This document shows, piece after piece, positions 30,522 through 40,800 of a DNA stretch of 64,000 bases. The position numbers and the translations under genes are program-made. Each line of letters starts with the position of its first letter. Position 1 is the first letter of the stretch. Source of the stretch: Notospermus geniculatus. Taxonomy: Eukaryota > Nemertea > Pilidiophora > Heteronemertea > Lineidae. The DNA lies in NCBI GenBank assembly GCA_002633025.1, contig NMRB01000469.1, forward strand, positions 188,771 through 252,770, read 5' to 3'. The notes below the pieces were generated by a model that saw nothing but the letters and a program-made list of their open reading frames with translations, was not told the DNA's origin and did not search any database.

Positions 30522-33500
30522 CTGGAGATATAAAAGTTTGGAAATCCCCCTTAGGCTATCGGGTATAACACAGATATTTGATCAATAGACTATAGTACTG
30601 ATTCTAGATTCTTCTAGCCCATCCAGATTGTTCTATAGGCTACACTGATTCTAGATTGTTCTATAGACTTCACTGGTTCTAGTTTGTTCTATAGACTTCA
30701 CTGGTTCTAGTTTGTTCTATAGGCTACACTGATTCTAGCTTGTTCTATAGACTTCGCTGATTCCAGTTTGTTGTATAGGCTACACTGATTCTAGCTTGTT
30801 CTATACACTTCACTGATTCTAGTTTGTTGTATAGGCTACACTGATTCTAGCTTGTTCTATAGACTTCACTCATTCTAGTTTGTTGTATAGGCTACACTGA
30901 TTCTACATTGTTCTATAGACTTCACTGATTCTAGATTGTCCTATAGACTTCACTGATTCTAGTTTGTTGTATAGGCTACACTGGTAGATTGTTCTATAGA
31001 CTTCACTGATTCTAGCTTGTTCTATAGACTTCACTGATTCTTGTTTGTTTTATACGCTACACTAGTGATTCTAGATTGTTCTGTGGGCTACTCTGGTTCT
31101 AAATTGTTCTATAGGCTATTGGTTCTACTAACAGAGTCCCAAAATTATTTCCTAAATTCCCTTTTCTCAAGGTATTTGCTATGACCATCGCTATTAGAAG
31201 TACAATGTACATGTATATCGGAAGATATCCTGCCGTTGTACTGAGCTCGACAGGGCAACCCCCTGCCAGGGAGTTTCAGAAATATCGTCCCTGAACAATG
31301 AAGAGTTCTGCTGCAGTCCATCAATTGCCCGGGAAAATTTTTCTGAGGCACTCGGCTCGTAGGAAGAAATCATTGATAACCAGAATGGATATGAGATGCT
31401 AAGATCCAAGATGAGCATCATGATGATGTAGAACAGGACCGGATCCAGGATTGTCAGAAAGGGGGCGTAGCTCGACGGAGGCGGCGAGGACCGAAAGCGC
31501 GAAACCAACACGGGGTGGTCTGGGGGTCCTCCCCAGAAAAATTTGAAAATTTAAGTGCTAGTTAGATGCATTTAGCCTAATTTTTTCTTGCCAAAAAACC
31601 ATTGCTCTGCCAAAAAATAGGGGGCGTAGCCCCCCCCCCCCCCCGGATCCGGGCCTGTAGAAGACTTTGGTGTATTTTTATACATGTATGTCGATAGCGC
31701 TCCACATGTCGTTGAACTTGATAATTTTGAACATCGTTATAGGGTATCGACACTCAAAAGATGGCAGCACAGGTGATTGATTTTGATTTATCATTGATTA
31801 TCACTGGGCTGCCGTCTAAGGCGTGGTGATCTCTTGCGTGGTACGCGGCCGTATTGGCGAAGTGGAGTTCGCATTTATGGGTACACTAGTACTGCTGCAA
31901 ATCACCCCGAGTGATGTCGCAGCATTATAGGTGGCAGCACTGTCAGTCATCGGTTTATTCAGTAGTTTTGTCGTGCGATTCGAATATTGCGAACTCTCTT
32001 TGGTACAGAGCTTAAAGGAGCCCGGTATTTCCACTTTTTCTCGACAGCCGGCGCCACCATCGCCGTGCGCGCAACTCTTCAACCCCAGGGACTACTACGT
32101 TGTCGGCGAATGGACCCGCTATACTGGTAATTTTGTAATGGTTTTTTTGTAGTTCGTGTGGTGGCGCTAGATGGCTCCATCTGCATCGGCAGTCAAAATA
32201 TCTCGTGCTTCATCAAACCTTACCCTCTTGTTTGTAAACGAAGAAAATATGAAGGTTTAACAGCAAAATGATCGAGTACGTGATCCCAATGGCCTTCTTC
32301 GCCCGACCCGTGGTGCACAACCGGGCTGCCTGTAGCGGGAACCGTATGGCGATGACTCGATCTATGGACATCTGAGCAAGGGAGAGGCCGGAGAGTGCGC
32401 TGAAACTGTAGGTTGAATACCAACAGAATCTGAAGTGAAATATAAAAGGAATAGCAATGGGGAACCCGCTCACCGACAGGTCGGCGCTGCGAGCGCTTGT
32501 AACGAAACGACGTCATTGACGTCATTTTAGGTGTCATTGACGTCATGTTAGGTGCTGACGTTGCGTCATGAAAAAAATGCCTGTACATTTTTCTACAGGA
32601 AAAATGACAGGAAAGACGTTGCTTTTATCGCCATTGTATCCCTTCATTTTAAGAAAAAAAGGAATGAGATAAAAAGAAAATTTCATCCGCTACAAGATGA
32701 TGTAAGTTTTACTGTCGGGCGACCAACACAAATGGTTTATTTTCACTGCAGAAATAAATGGAAATAACGTTAGAAAAAAAGACTTCGGTACAAACGCTCG
32801 CAGCGCCACGTCGTGACGTTAGTGTGAGCAACTTTCCGCAACTCTTTACGCAAGGTTGAAGAATGGGCCAACCAGGAATTGAACTCGTAACCCGTGTAGT
32901 GAGGTTTCGCAAATCTGACGACACACGAAGTCCGAAATACGAAATTGGACTTCATTTCCATGACGTGATGTATTTCAGGAGATGGTTGGTACCACAAACA
33001 TCGCCTAGTGTAAGGGTCTTTTAGCGTATGACGTAGACTGATAAAGTTACGGTGCGATATTAAACTTTGAAATTTATCTTTCGTTGGCGACTTCGTAGAT
33101 ACGATTTGGAAATTTAAAGATTCACGATGCATCATAGTGTCTTGTTCGTACATGATATGCTAAAAGACGCACTGGCAGCAGGGATATTTGTGGTAGCAAC
33201 CATCTCAGAAATACATTAGATCCTAGAAATGCAAAGAGAGAAGACGCACGAATAAGTCAACACAACGTATAATAATGAATAGGAAGTCAACTTCCAGAAA
33301 TTCGGAAATTTTCGACCCCAACCGGGGTCTTCTTCAGGCTGGCACTTTTCCACACTGAAAAGTGGAAAAGTGCCAGCCTGAAGAAGACCCCGATTGGGGT
33401 CGAAAATTTGCGAATTTCTGGAAGTTGACTTCCTATTCATTATTAGATCCTAGAAATGAAGGTGGACTTCGTACTTCGTGTTTCGTCAGATTTGCCAAAC

Positions 33501-34071
33501 CTCACCAATGGCTCCCACCTGGAACCGAACCCGGAACTTCAGAGGTGACGGGCGCCGAGTGAGTGTGACGCTGTGATATCTCTCTGAGAATGCCATGAGT
33601 TAAGCCCGTCTCACACGAGCGCCGAGTACGGCGTTAACTAGCGCATTTTGAAAACGCCGACAAGCGCACAATTTAGCGCATAGTTGATGCCGTGTGAACG
33701 CACGTCCTGCGTTTTCAAAACGCAGGCCCTGCGAATTTGAAAGCTACCAGTACTCACTGTAAAGGAGTTTCCCCAAGGCTCTCCCCAACGATCCAGAACA
33801 TCGTGGCCGCGCACGAACCGTGAAAAAGAAGCACAAGAAAGTCGGCAGCAGCAAGCGCGGCCATGTAAAGACAGGCTGCATTCTGGCGGTTGGCTTTCTG
33901 CAGGGAGATAACGAGCGCTAGGATGTTACCGGGTATTCCTAGCAGGACAACGAAAGCCCAGACATACTGCGTTGAAGCCTCGATGACGGCGACGAAGATC
34001 CGTATTGCGTAGCTGTCGGGCTGCGGGGAGGTGGCGGCGTTCAGAACTGTTGATGCCGGGACGGTCAACAT
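30016..34071 (-). CDS. Class A (rhodopsin-like) G protein-coupled receptor, three exons
   Basis: Exons 34071-33758, 32429-32224 and 30521-30016 join in frame (1026 nt, 341 residues) with GT-AG introns in phases 2 and 1. Seven hydrophobic helices are present. Landmarks: G48-N49 in TM1, D77 in TM2, DRV 128-130 at the end of TM3, P204 in TM5, P266 in TM6 and NFYLY 313-317 in place of NPxxY, followed by a GGSKYRSDVRKI intracellular start. The N-F-x-x-Y form is typical of peptide-type receptors in invertebrates. A cell-surface receptor for a peptide or small ligand is the inference; the ligand is unknown. Odd: C107 sits at about 3.28 rather than 3.25, ECL2 (170-190) has no cysteine, and TM4 lacks the usual tryptophan. 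The frame upstream of the ATG is open and holds an NYS sequon, so the N-terminus may be longer. AATAAA occurs inside the last codons. Confidence 0.85.
30600..31128. repeat. 28-bp minisatellite in GPCR intron 2
   Basis: About 18 units of ttgttctatagacttcactg + attctag. Two unit types alternate: one with GACTTCACT, one with GGCTACACT. The array lies ~80 bp from the exon 3 acceptor. The rest of intron 2 holds a GGATCC-type element. Confidence 0.88.
31436..31656. mobile_element. GGATCC-ended palindromic element, copy in GPCR intron 2
   Basis: The left end GGACCGGATCCAGGATTG and right end GGATCCGGGCCTG are inverted, and a C-run (15 C) precedes the right end, as in the copy at 15357-15522. Confidence 0.65.
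32224..32429 (-). CDS. GPCR exon 2: TM3-TM4
   Basis: The acceptor TTTCACTTCAG precedes 32429 and the donor GG|GTAAGG follows 32224. The first base completes codon 105 (CAA). It holds FCWYS..MSIDRVIAI, the intracellular loop and TM4 ending HIFFVY. Two TGACGTCA octamers lie 88-116 bp upstream in intron 1 (32517-32524, 32538-32545). Confidence 0.85.
32897..33507. mobile_element. TIR element in GPCR intron 1, interrupted copy
   Basis: Second copy of the 18904-19299 element: left end TAGTGAGGTTTCGCAAATCT, right end AGATTTGCCAAACCTCACCA. It is 215 bp longer than the first copy because of the hairpin inserted at 33232-33441. Confidence 0.78.
33232..33441. mobile_element. Long hairpin insert with 17-bp target duplication
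   Basis: It is flanked by ATTAGATCCTAGAAATG on both sides (33215-33231 and 33442-33458). The insert has a ~40-bp unpaired head and then a near-perfect 83-bp inverted repeat around an 8-base loop. The arm contains gaagtcaacttccag and the self-complementary GACCCCAACCGGGGTC. It shares its arm core with the hairpins at 53331, 54932 and 57624. Confidence 0.82.
33758..34071 (-). CDS. GPCR exon 1: N-terminus to TM2
   Basis: Encodes 104 residues plus two bases of codon 105. The donor is CA|GTGAGTA at 33757. It includes TM1 (about 35-57) and TM2 (about 66-93). The frame stays open upstream of this ATG for at least 40 codons, so a further 5' exon or a non-AUG-proximal extension is possible. Confidence 0.85.
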
Positions 34072-34189
34072 CGTGTTTGACGTTTTCTGCCCGGTCTCGG
34101 AAAGACTGTAATTTGTTGCCTGCTGAACACCAACACCAAACCTTCGATGATTACCGAGTGCTCGTAGAATGGTGAATTCATACGTGTAG

Positions 34190-34625
34190 GCTAATCGTAA
34201 TTTGACAAAAATCCATCTCTTGGTTAGGGAGAAATAGTGCTTTCAGTGACTTGCATTTGGCCCCCTCTAGTGGCAAAGTCAAGAATCAGATTTCACCAAA
34301 CTTTTATCTGTAAGTTGCTATAACCGAGAGGTACATGTGTACAAAGTTTCAACGCGATAGTTCAAACCGTTATCAAAATATAGCCCTTTGAAGATTTTCG
34401 CAAAACGCCCCCTGGAGGCCAAACTAGGAAACCGACCGTGCTCAAAATCGAACTCGACCTAGATCTTAGGTCCATATATACAGCCACCAAAGACCAAAAA
34501 GATTCGTCAAAAAATAAAGGCGCTAGAGCGCTAACAAACCAAAAGTTTGCGGACGTACCGCCGTACGGACTGACGCACGACAGACCACCACTCATTGACC
34601 CCAACCACAGCTGAGCATAGCTGGC
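34190..34625. repeat. CCCCCT(C/G) repeat relative
   Basis: GGCCCCCTCTAGTGGCAAAG (34258) and CGCCCCCTGGAGGCC (34407) blocks are 149 bp apart. The copy ends in acggactgacgcacgac and cagctgagcatagctg. It has the same plan as 340-735. It lies upstream of the GPCR, and any promoter of that gene must overlap or flank it. Confidence 0.5.
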
Positions 34626-35510
34626 GTCAAGCTAGCCGCACATTCCTCATCCGCAATCAAGCCATCACGCACTTTCAAGCCGCACTTTTACCCGGTTAGG
34701 TACTCGAACTATGGAATTCTTGGTCTATCTAAAATGTGGAATGGTCAAGCTAGCCGCATATTCTAGCCGCACTTTTTTCGGGAAAAGCTATTGATTGAAA
34801 GAATTCGGGCGACCTCCGCTGGCAACTATTAAAGGGGAACTCCACCGACAGTATACTGGAAACAAAATCGTTACGTGCAAAACTTACTTTTTTAAAGGGA
34901 CGACAAATAAAATCGAGTTGTTTCTTTGTGTAGTTAGTTGCGTGATGTAGAGGAGGGTACCCACTACCCAACGACACCCAGCTGTAGCCCAGGTCATCTC
35001 GAATTTTCTAGCAATTTCGGTCTCAATAAGTATACGGGTGTGGTCTTTTCCGCCCGACACTCACTATTTAAATGGAAATTACTTGATAAAATCGAGTTGT
35101 TTCTTCACACGANTTAAATGGAAATTACTTGATAAAATCGAGTTGTTTCTTTACACGATTAGTTGCGTGATGTAGAGGAGGGTACCCACTACCCAACGAC
35201 ACCCAGCTGTAGCCCAGGTCATCTCGAATTTTCTAGCAATTTCGGTCTCAATAAGTATACGGGTGTGGTCTTTTCCGCCCGACACTCACTATTTAAATGG
35301 AAATTACTTGATAAAATCGAGTTGTTTCTTTACACGATTAGTTGCGTGATGTAGAGGAGGGTACCCACTACCCAACGACACCCAGCTGTAGGCCAGGTCA
35401 TCTCGAATTTTCTAGCAATTTCGGTCTCAATAAGTATACGGGTGTGGTCTTTTCCGCCCGACACTCACTATTTAAATGGAATTACTTGATAAAATCGAGT
35501 TGTTTCTTCC
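34618..35510 (+). repeat. Second copy of the 16200-16705 repeat with a local 178-bp triplication
   Basis: 34618-35083 matches 16200-16705. The part holding gttgcgtgatgtagaggagg is then repeated at 35164 and 35342 (period 178 bp), with the linker ataaaatcgagttgtttctt. One ambiguous base (N) is at 35113. From 35510 to 35960 the DNA is AT-rich, with A and T runs and no gene. Confidence 0.82.
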
Positions 35511-35967
35511 GGCCACAATTATTTTATTTGTTGATTTACGGATTTTTTTCCTGGCAACCTCTGACAGGAGGGAGGAAAATCAAAATAAAAATTTTTTTTT
35601 TCATTTTTTTCATTTGGTTTCCGTGGAAATCCTGACATGATAGTGCAAAATAAATAGTAATTATTTGATTATTTTTATTACATCTAACAGGCGGATATGA
35701 AAAAAATAAAAATGTACGAAAAGATAATAAAGTTCATGATCTGGCAAAATAATAAAGCATTTTTTTCCATTATTTTTTATTTTCATTGATAGGATAATTA
35801 GTTTGTGGGCGGAGGCAAAAAAATAATGCCATTTTTTCAATTATTTTTGTTTTCCAAAACCAGAAAAAAGAAGTCCGTAAAACAAGAAATAAAATAAGTG
35901 TCGCCTTACGTGCTGTATGTCGGCCTTTCTCATGCCGTCTCGAATTTCAATATAACTGAATACAGGA

Positions 35968-36189
35968 TATTCCTCTAAAAGAGTGCAGCACCTGACGGGA
36001 CACGCGTCATGACGTCCCGCACGTCACTTCATGATGGCTTGGGGCGAGACGAAAAAAAATCAGATTGTTTCACGACGTCATGATCGCTGAAACAACCGGA
36101 TTTTTTTTCGAGTGACGTCATGACTTCAGAAATTATGTGCGGGACGTGATGACGCTGTCCCGTCAGGTGCTGCACTCTTAGAGGAATAG
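35968..36189. mobile_element. TIR element with TATTCCTCTAAAAGAGTGCA ends
   Basis: The ~34-bp ends are inverted with one indel (left extra A). Inner arms repeat GTGCGGGACGT and acgacgtcatga, so almost the whole 222 bp can form a hairpin. From 36189 to 36930 there is nothing supported apart from one N at 36557. Confidence 0.8.
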
Positions 36190-36939
36190 AGTCTAATTAC
36201 CCTGGCAACAGTCGCGTCATCGAGTGATCGCGTCGCTTGATCCATTCCTATCATGAACAAACTTCTGCCGTCTCAAGATGGTTACGGTGTTTATTTACGA
36301 AATTATCGCTGAGATGTTCAGGTGAAATTGGTAAAGAATTGGGTGTTTTGACACAGACCAACGTGTTATACTGGTAGAATTCTCGAACCCATGCAGGAGC
36401 TGCTGCAATGTACTAGGCTATGGTGTAGTGGCTCGGGTCGCTCTGACTCGGGGTCAAAGGTCCAGGGTCGAATGCACTTATTAGTTACTTACATGTGCAT
36501 GTACTAGTATCTCTTTAAAGCGCCACACTATGCATTAGGTTTATCATCTCACAGGGNGGGTATTTTGGGTGTTTGCGGTAAGAGAGGCGAGAATAGCTCG
36601 CTGTATTGGCAATGTCATATCTTATTCTGGTGATCAACATTACAATAAATTCACATAAGCAGGGGCCTAGGATATCCGACAGTAGTCGCTGCTTCGTAGA
36701 ATTTGAAGGAAATAAATCATTTGACTCCAAAGATAATTGGAGACTAAAACACACGCATATTGATCGAAGAGAAAAATAAAGAATTTTAAGATGTTAGAAC
36801 ATCATGCCGAGTCATGAATGTAGGCCTACTGTGTCTAACTTTTGGGTGCCCATGTATTGTCATCACACCATGAGGACATGAAAAATGACTAAATATCACC
36901 AAAAACACGTGAAAAAAGATATTTGATACACCTGTAAGG

Positions 36940-37068
36940 TCGATCAGTGTTCCCCATATTTCTGTGTTTTTCTTATTGTTTCCCTCCTGACGGATTAAGC
37001 GGCAACTAACCCAACAATAACCATTCTAGGTCGTGTCTATTGTTGGGGAAACACTGAGCTACAGAAAC
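36940..37068. mobile_element. CAGTGTTCCCC-ended element, inverted copy
   Basis: Inverted relative of 17429-17560, including the flanking gatc and agct bases. It lies upstream of the LINE remnant. Confidence 0.65.
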
Positions 37069-37443
37069 ACTCACCTATGTTACACCTGGTAATGAAAAAA
37101 AAATATTGTGGGAAAGAGACGCGTCGAAGGCGAGTTCGCGAATGCAGCTGTGTATCAGATCCAGGTCCTCTAGTATAGCATTTTCCCGCCAAAAAGATCG
37201 TCAATACCATGCGGCCGAAAGGCCGGTGGTCTGAAGTACATGTAAGATTCAAGTAAATATCTGTGTACTGGAAGGAAATTGGCAAACGAATTTGGTATGA
37301 CTGGAGAGAGTACACTTTCTGGATTACAGCCAAACAAATTTTTGAAGAATGGAGGCAAAGGTTTGAGAGAACTGGACTTGGAAATACAACGGCCTAGATG
37401 GCATATCCATCAAAATATTGAACATTATTAAGCCATCTTTTGT

Positions 37444-38016
37444 TAGACTCGGGACCCAGTCGTTGTGTCGCTCCGGCCGTCGCACTCCACTCCACAAACG
37501 ACTGGGAAAGCGGGCTGCAAAATCAGCGGCTAGCGTACCGACAACAACAACGGATGTGAATGAGTTCAGCCAATCAGAAACTGCGTCTTCAAGGGCCGTC
37601 GCCTGCTCTTTGCATGCAAGATGTCAAATCAGCTGATTATATACGCATGCGCAACGGCCCCTAAATGTTGACACTGCTGATCGCAACTTTCTTCGAGGTC
37701 AAGGACGGTACGGTATCCTGGTGCCTAATTCGATGCTGTGTGCGATAAGCAGTATACTTACGGATAAAAAAATATCCTGCTAGTGACTTTCAAGTTTCTA
37801 GACGGGCGAGAGGCTCTGGTAAATTTCATCAATAACAACCAATCAAAAGTGTGCCAGATTTCCCCTAGTAGATTGCTTTCGGGCAATTTCATTGGTCGAG
37901 ATGGTCGTTGTGGTCGTCGGTACGCTAGCCGCTGATTTTGCAGCCTGCTTTCCCAGTCGTTTGTGGAGTGGAGTGCGGCGGCCGGAGCGACACATAACGA
38001 CTGGGTCCCGAGTCTA
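37444..38016. mobile_element. TIR element inserted in the LINE, 8-bp target duplication
   Basis: TCTTTTGT at 37436-37443 and 38017-38024 flanks 573 bp with ~108-bp inverted ends (TAGACTCGGGACCCAGTCGT and its inverse ACGACTGGGTCCCGAGTCTA). The LINE reading frame continues across the break if the insert and one TCTTTTGT are ignored. An 8-bp duplication is characteristic of hAT and P superfamilies. No transposase is present. Confidence 0.9.
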
Positions 38017-38574
38017 TCTTTTGTCAGCCATCTCACGGAGATGGTGAATCAAATGTTTGATACCAATACCTTTCCAGCATCAATGAAACATGCCAGGGTC
38101 TCTCCAATTTTCAAGAAAGAGGATCCTCTACTAAAGAAAAATTATAGACCACTCAGTATACTGCCTATTCTTTCGAAGGTCTTCGAGAGGGCCATGGTGG
38201 ACCAGCTGGACGGCTACTTTCGGGAGCGTTTTCATCCTCTCCTCTCCGCCTACAGGAAGGGCTATAGCTGCCAATCAGCGCTAATTGCCTTGACGGAGGA
38301 ATGGAGAAGCGCACTAGATGGTGGCCGCCATGTTGGTGCCATCCTTATGGACCTCTCGAAGGCCTTCGACTGTCTTCCCCACAATCTTTTGATCGAAAAG
38401 CTCAGGTGCTATGGTTTGTCTGACTCTCCTGTAACTTTGATGTCTAGCTACTTGTCGGATCGCAAACAGTGCGTGAAGATTGGCAGCTCTTATAGCCCAC
38501 TGCACTACTCCCACTTAATAAGGGCGTACCACAGGGTTCAATCACAGGCCCTGTATTGTTCAACATTTTCATAA
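38017..38574 (+). pseudogene. LINE reverse transcriptase, N-terminal part
   Basis: The open frame carries fingers and palm motifs up to YLSDRKQCVKIG. The last ~17 residues are out of frame relative to the conserved G-V-P-Q-G block, which is read in another frame just downstream, so a frameshift lies at about 38510-38520. Confidence 0.75.
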
Positions 38575-39469
38575 ATGACATCTTTTGGTTCATTCAAGAC
38601 TGTAAATTATATACTAATTATGCAGATGTAATTATGCAGATGACAACACAGTAACCTATGCAGATAGAAATTTTTGTAAGATGAAGCGGACTCTGGAAGA
38701 TGAGGCATCTGCGCTGGTTGACTGGTTTGAGGTCAACCAGATGCAGGCGAACCCCGACAAATTTCAAGGTATCGGGGTCGGTAAAAAGACTCATGAACTG
38801 AAACCCACCTTCTGTCTCCGCGGCATCAATATTGACTGTACCGATAATGCCGGTGAAATTACTCGGCGTAAACATCGATCACCTACTAAAATTTGATGTT
38901 CACATATCTAATTTATGTTCTAAGGCAGCACGCCAGATTAACGTCATGAAACGCATCGGGAGATACCTACCTCTCTCATGTAGGAAGGTCATATACAGGT
39001 CCTGGACCTTCATTTGGTCAAATTTTAGTTTCTGCCCAGTTGTGTGGCACTTTTGCAGCCAGGCAAGCACGAGAAAGCTTGAAAATTTAAATTACAGAGC
39101 TTTAAAACTTGTGTATAATGACCATGAGAGTTCATATGAAACTCTGCTTGAGAGAGATTTCTCTGTACCCTTGCACATTCAGAGACAAAAACAAATTGCG
39201 GAGGAAGTGTACAGGGTCCTGCAGCGGGAATGTCCCCCTATCTTTGGGAAACCTTCCGGTTGCAGAACTCTGGTCACGACCTCCGCAATACTAACTGCCA
39301 CTTGCCACGTTTCAAAACGGTGAAATATGGCAAGAACAGTCTGTCATATTATGGCGCTTCTTTATGGAATGATCTGCCAAATAACGTTAGGAAAGCAGAG
39401 AATTTTAAACAATTTAAATTGATGAAAGACTTCAAGGGTATATCATGTAAATGTGCAATGTGCAAGTGA
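38575..39469 (+). pseudogene. LINE reverse transcriptase, C-terminal part
   Basis: Coding is spread over three frames: 38681-38896 (NQMQANPDKF), 38832-39323 (LGVNID, then SNLCSKAARQINVMKRIGRY and PLHIQRQKQIAEE) and 39230-39469 (YGKNSLSYYGASLWNDLP). The last is the usual C-terminal motif of this LINE group. A 14-bp tandem duplication (38615-38628, 38629-38642) destroys the catalytic motif. Confidence 0.75.
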
Positions 39470-39542
39470 ATCTGTCGATACTAAGCCTAAATCTTGTGAT
39501 ATTTTGTTTTAAATCTCCAAACTCTTAATATGTCTAATTCTT

Positions 39543-39665
39543 AATTATGGTTTCCGATCTCAAGATCGGAAACCATATAGTGTTTGGTCGTGGTGTCTGT
39601 CTGTGTGTGTGTCTGTGTGTGTGTCTGTGTGTGTTTCTGTGTGTGTTTCTGTCTGTTCAGTCTGT
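39543..39665 (+). repeat. Palindrome plus (TGTGTGTC)n microsatellite
   Basis: GGTTTCCGATCTCAAGATCGGAAACC is a 26-bp hairpin (39550-39576, GATC-centred arms). It is followed at ~39595-39660 by TG-rich octamer repeats. From 39665 to 40001 no gene is seen. Confidence 0.65.
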
Positions 39666-40001
39666 CACACCTGTAACTTTGTTCCTGCAAGAGCTACAGA
39701 CCTGGAAATGTGACCTACCCCCAGGTTTCATGACCTGAGCTACAAGATAAAATGAAAATTTCCAGTCTCCGATACCTGGTTCATGGTGAAATTGACATAT
39801 CAAAAGTTGAGATTTTGTCTGTCACACTTTTGTTTCTTGAATAACTTGTCTCCGACGCCAGGTAGAGCACTAGCAACAAGTTCCTTCCCTATGTTTATGG
39901 CCCTTGGCAAGATACTGGCATCAACAAATTTATTCTCCAGTGTCAGCATCATAATGATATTGATATATCAAATTTGATATTTTGACATATCGGGAGATCT
40001 G

Positions 40002-40262
40002 NNNNNNNNNNNNNNNNNNNNNNNNNNNNNNNNNNNNNNNNNNNNNNNNNNNNNNNNNNNNNNNNNNNNNNNNNNNNNNNNNNNNNNNNNNNNNNNNNNN
40101 NNNNNNNNNNNNNNNNNNNNNNNNNNNNNNNNNNNNNNNNNNNNNNNNNNNNNNNNNNNNNNNNNNNNNNNNNNNNNNNNNNNNNNNNNNNNNNNNNNNN
40201 NNNNNNNNNNNNNNNNNNNNNNNNNNNNNNNNNNNNNNNNNNNNNNNNNNNNNNNNNNNNNN
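40002..40262. other. Assembly gap (261 N)
   Basis: Run of undetermined bases. Long frames drawn through it are meaningless. Single Ns occur at 35113, 36557 and 47719. Confidence 0.99.
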
Positions 40263-40560
40263 CGTTTGCGGGCGCGGAATGGGAGGCGGGCGCGGGTGCG
40301 AGTGAAACAGCTAATGGGAAATACGTTGGCTGTTTCACTCGCACCCGCGCCCGCCTCCCATTCCGCACCCGCAAACGCCTCGTGGAAAAGCAGCCTCACG
40401 AGACGTTTGCGGGCGCGGAATAGGAGGCGGACGCGGGTAGAAACGATCGATCCAACGTATTTCCCTTTAGCTATTTCACCCGCACCCGCGCCCGCCTCCC
40501 ATTCCGCGCCCGCAAACGTCTCGTGGAAAAGCAGCCTAAGGCTGCTTTTCTCAGCGTCTG
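40263..40560. repeat. GC-rich nested palindromes at the gap edge
   Basis: A unit running from cgtttgcgggcgcggaat through gaggcgggcgcgggt to tgaaacag is present at least four times in alternating orientation (about 40263, 40330, 40400, 40470), ending in ctgcttttc/gaaaagcag inversions. The left partner is presumably lost in the Ns. Its right side joins a block (cagtgtgttccgaac, aaaaacgttacac) shared with 20780-20960. Confidence 0.75.
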
Positions 40561-40659
40561 TTTCCCAGTGTGTTCCGAACAATAAGAACCACACAGAAAA
40601 ACGGCCTCACTGAAAAACGTTACACCTGGTATGAATCGGACGCCAATGAACACCCTATT

Positions 40660-40800
40660 TTAGGACGGGGCAGGACGTTTTGAGAACTATTTCAGTGTGA
40701 CAGGCCCTTAAAGCTACTGTCACACTTCCAAGTAGTTCTCAAAAGGTCCTGCCCCGTCCGAAAAAATTGTCACACGGGCTGGAACGTGTGTATAGTGGCT
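40660..40800. repeat. GGGGCAGGACGTTTTGAGAACT inverted repeat
   Basis: GACGGGGCAGGACGTTTTGA (40664) is inverted at 40739-40765. A single arm recurs at 41815-41875. From 40800 to 41600 I see no gene. Confidence 0.65.

Larger units (their letters stand above)
37388..39469 (+). mobile_element. Non-LTR retrotransposon (CR1/Jockey-like), 5'-truncated and broken
   Basis: The translated order is: DGISIKIL (37394 onward), ARVSPIFKK, NYRPLSILPILSKVFER, LMDLSKAFDCLPHNLL, a G-V-P-Q-G-S block in a shifted frame (about 38520), the catalytic Y-A-D region at ~38617, VNQMQANPDKF (~38735), and a C-terminal thumb/tail ending near 39469. These are RT motifs 1 to 7 of LINE elements. The copy is interrupted by the TIR element 37444-38016 and by at least three frame changes. 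No endonuclease region or poly(A) tail is seen. It is a dead copy. Confidence 0.82.

Noticed and set aside
39949-40613. Long frames across the Ns and the GC-rich block
   Set aside because: They run through undetermined bases and inverted repeats; not coding evidence.
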